The notes under the pieces were generated by a model. That model worked only from the letters and a program-made list of their open reading frames with translations, did no database searches and was not told the origin of the DNA. A program made the position numbers and the translations under genes. From Saprospiraceae bacterium (lineage in GTDB: Bacteria; Bacteroidota; Bacteroidia; Chitinophagales; Saprospiraceae), in assembly GCA_020437105.1 (NCBI GenBank), contig JAGQWR010000112.1:291-40842 (forward strand): a DNA stretch of 40,552 nt, in the 5' to 3' direction. The first letter of the stretch is position 1, and each line of letters opens with the position of its first letter. This document shows positions 1-8,714 of the stretch, piece by piece.

Positions 1-98
1 CTCCCCAATCAGCGCAGCTGATCCTCCCCCGCAAGCCGAAGGCGAGCCCTCCACGCGATGCGCAGCAGAGCATTCCACGAAATGATCCCCCTCATTGA
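1..98. repeat. palindrome-rich intergenic edge
   Basis: This is non-coding sequence at the window edge. It contains a perfect mini-hairpin at 9-21 (TCAGC, loop GCA, GCTGA), a GCC-GAA-GGC mini-hairpin around 35-44 and an ATGC/GCAT pair near 58-73. The C-GCA-G and C-GAA-G centres match hairpins seen near 10.5, 10.75, 11.4 and 15.6 kb, so it appears to belong to the same repeat family. It lies just 3' of the minus-strand gene that follows. Confidence 0.5.
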
Positions 99-695
99 TT
101 AATCAGGAAAGTCGCCCTGTGCGAGACTCTTTGTGTCAAGGCCTAATTCGACCGCCTTTCCGCGGAGTGAGTTTGTATTGGCGATCAGGGTACCCAATTG
201 CTTCAGATCATCCATGAAGTCGAGTTGGTAATCCTCGTGCAGCTTTTTAATGAGTCCGATGATTTTCTGGACACGCTTAACCATATAGGTTGTCAGTGTT
301 CGCAATTTTCGGGAGTCGTTATAGGGGAATGTGCTACCGTATTCATTTAGGGTATAGAGCAGCATTTCCAGGTTGAGAGAAACCTCTCCGTATTTGTCGC
401 CTGTGACTTGTACGTGGTAGGTGATGCGTCCGCTGGTATGGCGGAGCAGCGAGAGTAATCTGCCTGCCGAAAAATAAGAATGCTCGGCAAAGGAATCCAA
501 ATATTCCGGAATGAAAGCCGAACATTCATCTCGTCTTTCTTCGGTGGTTTCGCCGTTTTCAATCAGCCTGAATCGCAATTGCTCTACCAGTTTGTCGTCT
601 TTGGCAACCAGACGCATGAGCAATTTATCCTTTACCCGGATGGGCATTCCGGCAATCGCATCTTTGAGTTCGTCGGAAAGTGTTGTTCGGGCCAT
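99..695 (-). CDS. conserved hypothetical protein (198 aa)
   Basis: The protein is soluble and mostly helical by composition, with a charged N-terminus (MARTTLSDELKDAIAGMP), a leucine-rich middle around residues 95-125 and a basic helical stretch (KRVQKIIGLIKKLHED) near residues 138-153. No signal peptide or membrane segment is visible. It has no assignable motif and I do not recognise the family. It may act in the cytoplasm, but no function is proposed. The ATG at 693-695 is the only sensible start. It stands alone, with repeat-rich DNA on both sides. Confidence 0.75.
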   Translation of the reverse strand: MARTTLSDELKDAIAGMPIRVKDKLLMRLVAKDDKLVEQLRFRLIENGETTEERRDECSAFIPEYLDSFAEHSYFSAGRLLSLLRHTSGRITYHVQVTGDKYGEVSLNLEMLLYTLNEYGSTFPYNDSRKLRTLTTYMVKRVQKIIGLIKKLHEDYQLDFMDDLKQLGTLIANTNSLRGKAVELGLDTKSLAQGDFPD

Positions 696-772
696 GGATT
701 GAGTAGTTAGCTATTGAGGCCAGAAAATTAAAAATTAATTTATGAAAATTTTTAATGCTGAATTTTTAATTA

Positions 773-817
773 GTTCGCTTGCTCAAGTTTAACGCGTTTA
801 AATCGTGAACTTGTCTC
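773..817 (-). repeat. degenerate nonamer element (inverted copy)
   Basis: On the minus strand this reads TTTAAACGC followed by GTTAAACTT, two units of the 9-bp repeat found at 6.2, 10.5, 10.7 and 11.4 kb. It is followed by a GAGCAAGCGAAC tail resembling the hairpin end of the other copies. It is the least preserved copy and lies in the opposite orientation to the rest. Confidence 0.45.
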
Positions 818-891
818 CATTAGACCGGGCGAAGCCACTAACTAACTAACCCACTGAAAAACTAACTCACTAACTCACCCCCGATAACCAT

Positions 892-955
892 AGGACCACA
901 GGACAACAGGACAACAGGACCACAGGACCACAGGACCACAGGACCACAGAACAAC
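892..955. repeat. 8-bp tandem array, eight units
   Basis: There are eight consecutive units of AGGACCAC or the variants AGGACAAC and AGAACAAC, in strict 8-bp register. A looser ACTAACTC 8-bp repeat precedes it (around 860-878). A palindrome (GATAGCTATC, 966-975) follows directly. The same octamer family in inverted orientation (GTGGTCCT/GTGATCCT) forms the array at 11321-11380. A short reading frame across the array on the minus strand encodes only a Gly-Pro-Val-Val-rich repeat and is not called as a gene. Confidence 0.85.
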
Positions 956-960
956 AGCCC

Positions 961-979
961 CCCCCGATAGCTATCAGGG
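961..979. repeat. GATAGCTATC palindrome
   Basis: A 10-bp perfect palindrome in a C-rich/G-rich frame (CCCCCGATAGCTATCAGGG). A second copy occurs at 4651-4670 (GCCCCGATAGCTATCGAGGG). Both are intergenic and lie next to other repeats. Confidence 0.6.
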
Positions 980-1214
980 CAAGTCCCAAAGGTCTCGGTT
1001 AAAATAAGGTGTTGATTTTCGCGGAAGCGGAACAAAAAGACCATACGTATTAATACCCATTTTGAAAATAGGGCATTTTTCACACGCTTTTTAGTGCTAA
1101 CTTACCTAATAATAACGCTCTGAAAATCCTCCCGGAACAAATCATCCGTCTTGTAACGACTAAGCTGCCGCCCGTTTGAGGTAGCTCTTTCTTTTTTCAT
1201 CATAAACCCTAGTT
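980..1214. other. upstream region of the lipoprotein-cytochrome operon
   Basis: This is 235 bp without a credible gene and presumably holds the promoter of the plus-strand operon beginning at 1215. I could not find a convincing Bacteroidota-type promoter (TTTG, then TAnnTTTG) or a strong ribosome-binding site. The bases before the ATG (CATAAACCCTAGTT) are A/T-rich, as is common in this phylum. Confidence 0.35.
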
Positions 1215-2960
1215 ATGAAAGTTACCACATTGTCAACTGACATTGGTCGGCTTCTCGTGCTGCTGCTGGGCATCCCGGTGCTGTTTGGCTGCGAGAATGA
1301 AACGATCGAAGACACTTCCACTGCCTTTCGATTTATGCCTCCCGCCTATCAAATGGACTTTCCGGAGGATACGGTTAAGCAGGCCGCACTGATCTCCCTT
1401 TGGAATGTCAATCTTAATGGTTTTACCGAGCAGGGCCAATTGGGCGACCCCTGGAACGCCATCAACATGGATAACATTACCCATTATTTTAATCCCTCGG
1501 TTACCTCTCCGGCAGAGGCAGCGGTGGCCGATATTATTTGGGGTGCCCTTCCGGGAAGGGTCGCATTTTATTTTGAAAACCTGCCGGAGGAAGATCAACT
1601 CTCCATTTCCGACCGGGGCTTGCTGGCCAACGGTGATCAGCCACCGCTTATTCCGAATGATCCCTGCGATCTGACAAATGGTGCCACCCGGGTTTTTGGA
1701 CCCTACGGCCCACGCGGATTCCAGGACGAGTATTCAGAATGGTCGGTACAACGGGATGCAAATGGCGTGATTACCCGTATAGATTTTACCTGCGAAAACC
1801 CGGAGTATTGGAACACACTTTGGATTATCGACCCGGAAAAAGCCCTGTCTATTTACCAAAGCACCCTGAATTACGCGACCATCACAATGGATGACCTTAT
1901 TCTCCATGACGCTGCCGGAAATAAGGTGCTTGACCCATCCACAGGGGGGTATGTCTATAACCCATTGAATAAATACAATAACGGTTCAGGTGGTGCCATG
2001 CACCTCACCAGTACGCCCAATACCCTGCAAACGGAAATTGGACTGGCTACCTCCAGTACCCTGCAACGAAAGTCCGGAAATGCCAATGAAGACGAGCTTA
2101 TCTGCTGCGGTACCTTCGGACAGAATTACCGAAACAGCGATCCGCATATCGGTGGCTCCGTAAATCGGGTTGTAGAAGCCGGGTTTCAGGTCACGCTGAC
2201 CAACCCGCCAGGTTTGTATATCCAAATGCCCAATTTCAGTCAGTATGTGACGCCCGACGGCACAGATGCCTCCGAGTTCTGGACCATCGTACGCGGAAAA
2301 GAAAAAGCAGTTGATGAGTATGGCCACGAACTTCCAGGCAACTATATCCTGCATGCCACTTTTGAGGTGCCGGCCAGTAAGGGCTACAAAGTAGGCGATA
2401 TCACCATCGCAGGGAAAAAGATCAACTGGGGCAGCCAGATATCGGCTACCTATAATATGCAGATAGTGGCAAGTGCGCTTCCAATGGCTGCACCTGCGGA
2501 AGAGCCTTGTTCCGGAACGCCTGCCACTTCCACACCTGATCCGCAGCAGTTGTTTCACGCAAGTGTATTTGACGCGATGCACGGCCATACGGTGGCCAAC
2601 CCGATGAAGCAGTATATGAATCTGCTCAGCAACAGCACCTTTATCGCGCCGAAAGTAGCCCAGGGAGCAAGTAATGTACCTATGGTCTTAACCACCGATG
2701 CCCTCAATTTTGAGTTGGGAAATCCGGTAATCACTTTCGATGATCCTTCGATTACAGCTGCCTATGTGCGGCATGATACGGTTTCTTATGCCGTTCCCGG
2801 AAATTCCTATCCGAGTAATTCCATTGCGGTGTATTTCAATGTAGCCGTAGGTGCTCAGGCTGGTCTCGGGACGCATAGTGTACAGTTGAGTAATCAGGGA
2901 CAAAATCCTGGTCCGGCGATGCCTGCGCTTCTGAATGTTGTTGAATCCATAAACCAATAA
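1215..2960 (+). CDS. lipoprotein of unknown function (581 aa)
   Basis: The N-terminus is a lipoprotein signal with a hydrophobic core (LLVLLLGIPVLFG) and a lipobox ending at Cys26 (LFGC), so the mature protein should be lipid-anchored in the cell envelope. The remainder (about 550 residues) is rich in Asn, Pro and Tyr and contains scattered cysteines but no motif I recognise. The stop is only two bases before the start of the next gene, a mono-haem cytochrome, so the two are very probably co-transcribed and may work together. That pairing is the only functional clue. Confidence 0.85.
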   Translation: MKVTTLSTDIGRLLVLLLGIPVLFGCENETIEDTSTAFRFMPPAYQMDFPEDTVKQAALISLWNVNLNGFTEQGQLGDPWNAINMDNITHYFNPSVTSPAEAAVADIIWGALPGRVAFYFENLPEEDQLSISDRGLLANGDQPPLIPNDPCDLTNGATRVFGPYGPRGFQDEYSEWSVQRDANGVITRIDFTCENPEYWNTLWIIDPEKALSIYQSTLNYATITMDDLILHDAAGNKVLDPSTGGYVYNPLNKYNNGSGGAMHLTSTPNTLQTEIGLATSSTLQRKSGNANEDELICCGTFGQNYRNSDPHIGGSVNRVVEAGFQVTLTNPPGLYIQMPNFSQYVTPDGTDASEFWTIVRGKEKAVDEYGHELPGNYILHATFEVPASKGYKVGDITIAGKKINWGSQISATYNMQIVASALPMAAPAEEPCSGTPATSTPDPQQLFHASVFDAMHGHTVANPMKQYMNLLSNSTFIAPKVAQGASNVPMVLTTDALNFELGNPVITFDDPSITAAYVRHDTVSYAVPGNSYPSNSIAVYFNVAVGAQAGLGTHSVQLSNQGQNPGPAMPALLNVVESINQ

Positions 2961-2962
2961 TT

Positions 2963-4372
2963 ATGAAAAAGAATATGCTTTATAAAGTTGCGCTACTCCT
3001 CCTGGCCGGATTTGGATTTTTGGTCATGACCAGTAGCGACACGGGTGAAGATGCCACCACCACCTGTACCTGTGGTACCCTTATCGGAATTGAGTTTTCG
3101 CCTACAGTTCCCGGCGATAATAAATTAGTTACCGGGCAGACCCAGGCTGATTGTTTTGCCTGGTGGGAATTTATAGCTTTAAACTGGCCGGTAGATGCCA
3201 ATACCTCTTTCGGACAACCCGGCGATACCGAACCGGTACAATGGGAAACCTATATGACCCGCGAAGTGCTCTTAAATCAAAATGGTACCAAACCACCAGC
3301 ATGGGGGAGTAGCCAGAAAGCACCGGATAATAAAATGGCCCTCTTAGCCGATCATCCTGCCGGAACCAAACTCCTGTTTCACAGCTCGAAGTTTAACTCG
3401 GATGTAGAAATAATTGATGAAACCGGACAGGCTTTTCCAAATAATGCGCCTAACTGGTTGGGTGCACAAAACGGAACAAACATCTGGTATGAGGTACTCG
3501 TCAACGAAGATGAATACAACTACATAGTCGATAATGCCTTTTACAATGCAGACAGTCAGTATGTGTATGTCGCTGCCGGAAACCGGATTGATCTGCCTAT
3601 GGGCAATTCTATTCAGGTGGGAGCGATGGAGATAAAAGCGTCCTGGATGGAAGTAACCGATCCGGAAAATGCGGAAAAATGGAATACCTACAAGCTTTCA
3701 AAAGCGGTATTGGTTGACCCCGGAACAGGAAATCCTCGTCCGGCCATCGTAGCGCTTATCGGACTGCATATCATCCACAAAACCGAAAGTCAGCCCACCT
3801 GGTTTTGGGCGACCTTCGAGCACGTGGACAATGTAAAAGATTCGGAAGATCATACCGGCCCCTGGAATTTGTATAATCCGGATTGTGTGACACAGGAGGT
3901 GAATGTGCCGGCGGCTTGTGGGCAGAATACCAATAAGGCAGATTCGACTTATACGATTGACTGCACGGCCAATGCGCAACCCACTTACTATTTATGTCCG
4001 GCTGCCGGACCGGTACCGATGCAGGTCAGCCGGGAGATTCCGATTGACAATGATGCCCAGGCTGTGAATGACAAATTGCAGGCATTTATTCAGGAGCATT
4101 ATCCGGGTTCTGTCTGGTCAAACTATCAGTTGATCAATATGATCTGGTCAACTACGCCACAAAATATACAGCCAAATACAGTACCTCAGGGGTTGAAAGC
4201 CATGCAGCCGCTTATACCAATGGCTAATACCACATCGGAGACTTTTATCCAACAGACTACCTGTTATTCCTGTCACCAGTTTGCAGGTATTGCACCTACG
4301 TCTGGTGATCCGAATCCAAAATTTGCATCCGATTTCAGCTTTGTGTTTGAATTTGCGAAATCTCAGAAGTAG
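2963..4372 (+). CDS. secreted mono-haem cytochrome c-like protein (469 aa)
   Basis: The protein starts with a signal peptide (basic MKKNMLYK, then a hydrophobic stretch to about residue 21) and ends with a single c-type haem-binding motif CYSCH (Cys434, Cys437, His438), 32 residues from the C-terminus. The N-terminal third has a Trp-rich stretch (CFAWWEFIALNWP, about residues 54-66) that I associate, from memory, with a little-studied group of large cytochrome-like proteins. One haem on a large mostly non-haem protein suggests an electron-transfer tail on an unknown periplasmic or surface domain. It follows the lipoprotein gene after a two-base gap. No catalytic activity can be assigned. Confidence 0.85.
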   Translation: MKKNMLYKVALLLLAGFGFLVMTSSDTGEDATTTCTCGTLIGIEFSPTVPGDNKLVTGQTQADCFAWWEFIALNWPVDANTSFGQPGDTEPVQWETYMTREVLLNQNGTKPPAWGSSQKAPDNKMALLADHPAGTKLLFHSSKFNSDVEIIDETGQAFPNNAPNWLGAQNGTNIWYEVLVNEDEYNYIVDNAFYNADSQYVYVAAGNRIDLPMGNSIQVGAMEIKASWMEVTDPENAEKWNTYKLSKAVLVDPGTGNPRPAIVALIGLHIIHKTESQPTWFWATFEHVDNVKDSEDHTGPWNLYNPDCVTQEVNVPAACGQNTNKADSTYTIDCTANAQPTYYLCPAAGPVPMQVSREIPIDNDAQAVNDKLQAFIQEHYPGSVWSNYQLINMIWSTTPQNIQPNTVPQGLKAMQPLIPMANTTSETFIQQTTCYSCHQFAGIAPTSGDPNPKFASDFSFVFEFAKSQK

Positions 4373-4400
4373 ATAAAAAAGGCGAGCGGTAAACTATGTC

Positions 4401-4434
4401 ATCCCGAATTTTAGAGCGATCTGAAATTCGGGAT
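4401..4434 (+). terminator. possible terminator of the cytochrome operon
   Basis: A perfect 11-bp stem (ATCCCGAATTT / AAATTCGGGAT) with a 12-base loop begins 29 bp after the cytochrome stop codon. The bases that follow (GTTTAGTT) are only moderately T-rich, so it could instead be one of the palindromic repeats common in this stretch. Confidence 0.5.
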
Positions 4435-4517
4435 GTTTAGTTAGGGAAGGTGGCCAAGTACATCCAAAAATTCCAAGTGTCACCCCGATGGGGTTTGGAT
4501 TTATTATTGATTTTTTG

Positions 4518-4850
4518 GCTACAAAGATTTATCTCCTACGGAGATGGCATTCGTGTTATATACCCGAAACGAAGTGGTTTGGGAAAGTTAGCGCGAAGCC
4601 AATGTGGTTGTCAATGAGGCGCAAAACGTAGGCGACGCCTTAGCGTCGGCGCCCCGATAGCTATCGAGGGTGCAACAAAATGGACAGCCGCAGTGGCAAG
4701 TGAAAACGACTCAAATCATTTCGCTTCGGGTATAAATTACCGATACGGCCGGGAATTTTAATTCCGTTTACCTCATTCAGATTATACTACACCTGCCATG
4801 CCAGTGTTAGGGATCAACTTTTTGCTCCAGCGGAGCAATATCTTTGTAGC
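4518..4850. repeat. MITE-like element with nested inverted repeats
   Basis: The ends are an 11-bp perfect inverted repeat (GCTACAAAGAT at 4518-4528, its complement at 4840-4850). Just inside each end is a small palindrome with a three-base loop: ATCTCC-TAC-GGAGAT (4531-4545) and TTGCTCC-AGC-GGAGCAA (4822-4838). Further in is a second inverted repeat of 23 bp with three mismatches (4559-4581 and 4712-4734), and near the centre a GATAGCTATC palindrome (4656-4665). No gene is present. The organisation resembles a non-autonomous mobile element or a large cruciform. I saw no clear target-site duplication. Confidence 0.5.
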
Positions 4851-4876
4851 ACTTTTTAATTAACAGTATTTCTAAA

Positions 4877-4889
4877 GCTCCTTAGGAGC
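4877..4889. repeat. CTCC-N3-GGAG palindrome
   Basis: GCTCC-TTA-GGAGC is a third member of the small palindrome family seen at 4531-4545 and 4822-4838. All share a CTCC/GGAG stem with a variable three-base loop. It lies just outside the inverted-repeat element. Confidence 0.5.
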
Positions 4890-5413
4890 GGCACCTTTCC
4901 GCCCTCTCACCCGCCAACCTGACAGGTCATTTTGTACTGGAATGAAAATCAGGGTTTCTTAGTTCCGATTTGATTTTGGCTGAATGGCACGGTCATGTGC
5001 TGTAAATTGTAAACCAGGCCAGGTAGTGCCATTGACCTCTTTCGGATAACCCTCATCGGCTTTGTCTGCCGAAATATCATATCGTATGTATTCTCCTCAC
5101 CCAAAAAAGTATGCTTTGTTATTTCCCCAGTCTAGTGCTTTTGTAGTTCTGGTATTTTGGGCATTCAGCGTTTGAGATACTCCCGTTTTTAGGAAAAATA
5201 ATACAACAATTGCCCCTTTTAATGTGGGAGGACTTTAAATTATGAAAATTCATTTTTCGGATTTTAGATTAATGAAAAAATATAATGGCCAAGGTAGGTT
5301 TATACCCAAACCACCTCGTTTGAGAGGTGTGTTGCCCGGCCTTGGAAAGTATATCAGGAATTTTAGCTAAATTTAAATTTACGTCCAGATTAAATAACCA
5401 AAACCCAACTCCC
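4890..5413. other. intergenic DNA, no gene seen
   Basis: About 520 bp between the repeat element and the membrane-protein gene. All frames are interrupted, and no RNA gene or clear promoter was recognised. The frame of the next gene stays open back to 5327, but those residues do not resemble a signal sequence and the ATG at 5414 is preferred. Confidence 0.4.
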
Positions 5414-5926
5414 ATGTATTCCTTGCGCACCATATTCTATATTCAATTGGGATTGATGACCCTAATTGGCATTTTGTTTACAATAGGATATTTCACAGAT
5501 GTTTTCCCGATCGGTGCCTTTCTTTTTACGATCATTTTAGGAGCCCTGGGAGCCAGTGTTTCCCTGATGAAAAGGATCCGTGACCAGAAGGTATTATTTG
5601 AGACGGAGGTAAAGGATTTAAAGATGTTGGCTGTTTTTATTCCGATTCTATACGGAACACTTTTATCCGGTGTGGCTTATTTGCTCTTTATGTCGGGTAT
5701 TTTAAGTGGCGAAAATGGCGGTGGCTTAATAGTCACCAATCTCTTTCCAAATTTTATAGACACAAGCAGCGGAGGTAGTGTGTTGGATAAATTCGTACAG
5801 GTAGAACCGGAAGGAATTAATGATATCGGCAAATTACTTGTTTGGTGTTTTCTCGCTGGTTATTCTGAAAGTTTCGTGACCGGTATCCTGGGCCAGTTAG
5901 AGAGTAGAACAGCGAAAAGGGATTAG
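5414..5926 (+). CDS. small integral membrane protein (170 aa)
   Basis: About four hydrophobic segments are visible: residues about 5-24, 28-48, 79-104 and 145-165. A charged cytoplasmic-looking loop (MKRIRDQKVLFETEVKDLK) separates the second and third. I do not recognise the family. The start at ATG 5414 was chosen over an in-frame ATG at 5327 because the upstream 29 residues are polar and unlike a membrane-protein N-terminus. The stop codon overlaps by a few bases the stop of the convergent SWIM gene. Confidence 0.7.
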   Translation: MYSLRTIFYIQLGLMTLIGILFTIGYFTDVFPIGAFLFTIILGALGASVSLMKRIRDQKVLFETEVKDLKMLAVFIPILYGTLLSGVAYLLFMSGILSGENGGGLIVTNLFPNFIDTSSGGSVLDKFVQVEPEGINDIGKLLVWCFLAGYSESFVTGILGQLESRTAKRD

Positions 5927-6192
5927 GCGTTTTGGATTAACCCAAAAAACACCGCCGCTACATGTTTGCAAACCGGACCGGCTTTATAAGGGCAGTCGCA
6001 ATCCCAGCCACTGATCTCTGAATCCTTGATATACACGATTACGGCGTAATTGTTTGTACCAGTCACCTCCGCAGTCCAGGTATTTCCTTCACGGATCAGC
6101 TTTTGTACGCGTCCTTCCGAAAAATAATGCGCTCCTTTTTCGATGATATCATCGGAGAGGTATTTTTTAAAGTCGGAAAGTGGGAAAGACAT
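5923..6192 (-). CDS. SWIM zinc-finger domain protein (89 aa)
   Basis: A small protein built around a SWIM zinc finger: Cys65-x-Cys67-x7-Cys75-x-His77 (WDCDCPY...PVCKHVAA). SWIM domains bind zinc and are found in nucleic-acid- or protein-binding proteins. In larger proteins they often precede SNF2 helicases, but here the domain stands alone with a short helical N-terminus. It ends in a four-base convergent overlap with the membrane-protein gene, and its start is next to a nonamer array. A role beyond probable DNA or protein binding cannot be stated. Confidence 0.85.
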   Translation of the reverse strand: MSFPLSDFKKYLSDDIIEKGAHYFSEGRVQKLIREGNTWTAEVTGTNNYAVIVYIKDSEISGWDCDCPYKAGPVCKHVAAVFFGLIQNA

Positions 6193-6200
6193 CTATACGG

Positions 6201-6241
6201 TTTAAACGATTCAAACGAATAAAACGCGAGCGCAGCGAGAA
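6201..6241. repeat. nonamer array (three units) with GC-rich tail
   Basis: The units are TTTAAACGA, TTCAAACGA and ATAAAACGC in 9-bp register, followed by GAGCGCAGCGAG, a copy of the GCGCAGC-centred hairpin in which the stem has decayed. It directly abuts the stop codon of the minus-strand TonB receptor gene, as do the related arrays at 10.7 and 11.4 kb for their genes. Confidence 0.7.
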
Positions 6242-8617
6242 CTAAAAATCAATAATCACCCCCAAGCTCGGCAGCAACCTTCCGGTATCGCTGGAGATGG
6301 TTTTGAGGGCGTAAGAACCAGGCTGATTCGGATCAGTAATTGGTGCCCAGTTTTCATCCCGCTCAACAGTTAGGTAGGGGAGCAGAGCGATCGGAGATTT
6401 GTATGCATTTTGCAGATCCAGGAATACCGACATCGTCCACTTTTTGAAATTAAACTGCTTGTCAACCCGCAGATCCAACTGGTGAAACCAGGGAAGCCGG
6501 CTTTCATTCAACTGGCTATAATCCGGCAAGCCTCTTTGGTTGACATCCCAAATCGCTTTTTGTGCACTTAAGGCAATGTCATAAGGAGTATAGGGACTGC
6601 CACCAGCGGCACTCCAGCGTACACCAATTTGCCAGTTACCCTTAAATGTTTTTCCGGCAGAAACAGTACCGAAATGCCGGTTGTCCCAGCTACTGGAAAT
6701 CAATTCTCCGGCGCCATTATTAAATTGACTAACTACGAAAGAATAGGATGCAGACCAAAAGAAACTGCGCAGAAATTTTTGTTTTACCTGAAATTCAATG
6801 CCGTATGCCTGACCTTCCGAACTGGAATTTGCAGGCTGATTTCCAATTAAAACATAATTGGCATTCGCATTAGCGAGCGAAATAGAATCTTTTAATAAAA
6901 ATGGATATTGATCATAGGCTTTATAAAAACCTTCCAAACGCAATTGGTACCCATTATTTGTTTGATGTTCCACGCCCAAGCCCAGTTGTTTGCTCCGGAT
7001 ATAATCCAGTCCCTGCTGATTGACAAACTCATCTTCAATTTGATAACTCAATAAAGAATAGGGTGGGAGTTGGTAATAAATTCCGGCACTGGCATTAACT
7101 GTCCAGGCATGGGCAAATTCGTAGGAGATAGCCACACGCGGTGAAAACTGATCCAGCGGATTCATCATTTGCGCACCGAGGGTATTCGCATCAATGCGCA
7201 AACCGGCAAAAATATCGAGCTTGTCATTTAATAAGTGGCGGGCATAAGATACATAGGCGCCATAGCGCAGGAAATTGTAATTGTTATTATAAACCACTTC
7301 TTCTACCGCTCCTTCCGGACTGGTATATAAGGATGCATTATCTGTTGATAATTGATCAAATTCTGAGCTGATGCCATATTCGATCTCGTGGCCGTCGAGG
7401 AAGATTTTATGTTCCAAGCGCAATTTGGTCTCGGTTTCCACCGAATGATAATCCAGTAGTTGATCTTCCGGGAGGTAGGAATTATTACGGAATTTTTGCG
7501 CCGAATTATTAAAGTAATTCCGGCTCAAAACGAAGGTGTAAAAACTGTTGTCCATGTAGTGTTTGTACACCGCTCCGCCAGCGTAGAGGATTTGTTTTCC
7601 TTCCGGAATGTAACCAATATTATAGAGCAGGGACTCGCTGGCATCCGCTTCCAGATTGAGTTCGTATTTGTCGTAGGCGCCAATTCCCGTAAGGGTGAGC
7701 TCATTGCGCGGATTAAACCGAAACACCTGCTTGTATTGCACATCTGAATAAGTTGGCAGGATGGGTAAGCCAATGGCTTTAAACATGTGTTGGGCAAAGG
7801 ACTCCCGGGCAGAAAACATATAGGAAGATTTTTTACCCATCGGCCCCTCCAGCATGAAGCCCCAATCTGTAGCACCAAGCGTGAAATTGCCGCCGAATTT
7901 ATCTTTACGTCCTTCCCGCTGATAAATTTCCAGAACACTGCTCAAGGCATTTCCTCTATTTGAGGGAAAGGCACCAGTATGAAATTCGGCAGAGCGCAGC
8001 AGTCGGGTATTGAGCATGCCGTTTGGTCCGCCACTGGTACCCTGCACGCTAAAGTGTGTGATAGCCGGAATTTCGATCTCATCCAGATAAAACTTGTTTT
8101 CGTTGGAAGCGCCTCCCCGCACGATGAGGTTGTATCCAAAAGAGACCCGCGGCGACACCCCTGGCATGGTCCTAATATACTTGGACACATCGAGGGTGGC
8201 TCCTGGCATACGCTCCATTTCATATACGCCAATAGTGTGTAAACTCAAGGGGCTTTCGGAAGTAGATTTAAAGGCATCGGCTACGAGAGTGACCTCATCC
8301 AATCCGACAGCGAGAGGCGCCAGTTCGAATTTGATGAAAACGGGCTTAGCCGAACTCAATTGAATCTCGTATTTGAGCAGCGATTGGAATCCGGTATAAC
8401 TCGCCTTGATATTATAGATACCAGGTTTCAGCTCGAGGCGGTAATAACCGCTACTATCTGCCACCGTGCCTAAATTGGTATCCATGACCTGAATACTGGC
8501 AAAGGGCAGGGGCTGGTTGTTTTGTTGATCTACGAGAATACCTTCTATCACAGCCGTTTGTGCAAACAAACCGACAGAAATAAAAAGGAGTGCGAGAACG
8601 GTGCTACTTGTTTTCAA
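6242..8617 (-). CDS. TonB-dependent outer-membrane receptor (791 aa)
   Basis: The order of parts is: signal peptide (residues 1-19, ending LFAQ), carboxypeptidase-regulatory-like beta-sandwich (about 22-105, with PLPFASIQVMDTNLGTVADS), plug domain (about 118-235, with YNLIVRGGASNENKFYLDEI) and a beta-barrel to the C-terminus, which ends in phenylalanine (GVIIDF) as expected for an outer-membrane barrel. Such proteins import large ligands powered by TonB/ExbBD. No SusD partner is adjacent, so the substrate is unknown. The gene follows a small beta-barrel gene with about 97 bp between them and may be co-transcribed with it. Confidence 0.93.
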   Translation of the reverse strand: MKTSSTVLALLFISVGLFAQTAVIEGILVDQQNNQPLPFASIQVMDTNLGTVADSSGYYRLELKPGIYNIKASYTGFQSLLKYEIQLSSAKPVFIKFELAPLAVGLDEVTLVADAFKSTSESPLSLHTIGVYEMERMPGATLDVSKYIRTMPGVSPRVSFGYNLIVRGGASNENKFYLDEIEIPAITHFSVQGTSGGPNGMLNTRLLRSAEFHTGAFPSNRGNALSSVLEIYQREGRKDKFGGNFTLGATDWGFMLEGPMGKKSSYMFSARESFAQHMFKAIGLPILPTYSDVQYKQVFRFNPRNELTLTGIGAYDKYELNLEADASESLLYNIGYIPEGKQILYAGGAVYKHYMDNSFYTFVLSRNYFNNSAQKFRNNSYLPEDQLLDYHSVETETKLRLEHKIFLDGHEIEYGISSEFDQLSTDNASLYTSPEGAVEEVVYNNNYNFLRYGAYVSYARHLLNDKLDIFAGLRIDANTLGAQMMNPLDQFSPRVAISYEFAHAWTVNASAGIYYQLPPYSLLSYQIEDEFVNQQGLDYIRSKQLGLGVEHQTNNGYQLRLEGFYKAYDQYPFLLKDSISLANANANYVLIGNQPANSSSEGQAYGIEFQVKQKFLRSFFWSASYSFVVSQFNNGAGELISSSWDNRHFGTVSAGKTFKGNWQIGVRWSAAGGSPYTPYDIALSAQKAIWDVNQRGLPDYSQLNESRLPWFHQLDLRVDKQFNFKKWTMSVFLDLQNAYKSPIALLPYLTVERDENWAPITDPNQPGSYALKTISSDTGRLLPSLGVIIDF

Positions 8618-8714
8618 GGGATACAGCTAGTTGGTTTCGAGCTGCTAGTTACCAGCTTTTGAGTTGCCGGATGTCACAGGAATGCTAAATTTTGGGATAA
8701 TGCTGATTTTTGCC

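Noticed and set aside
892..955. CRISPR-like array
   Set aside because: The units are 8 bp and directly adjoining, with no spacers, and no cas genes are present.
862..1083. 73-residue frame on the minus strand
   Set aside because: It mostly translates the octamer array into a simple Gly-Pro-Val-Val repeat and has no other coding sign.
1986..2588. 200-residue frame opposite the lipoprotein gene
   Set aside because: The plus-strand frame has a lipobox and continues through the region. The reverse frame has shadow-type composition and no motif.
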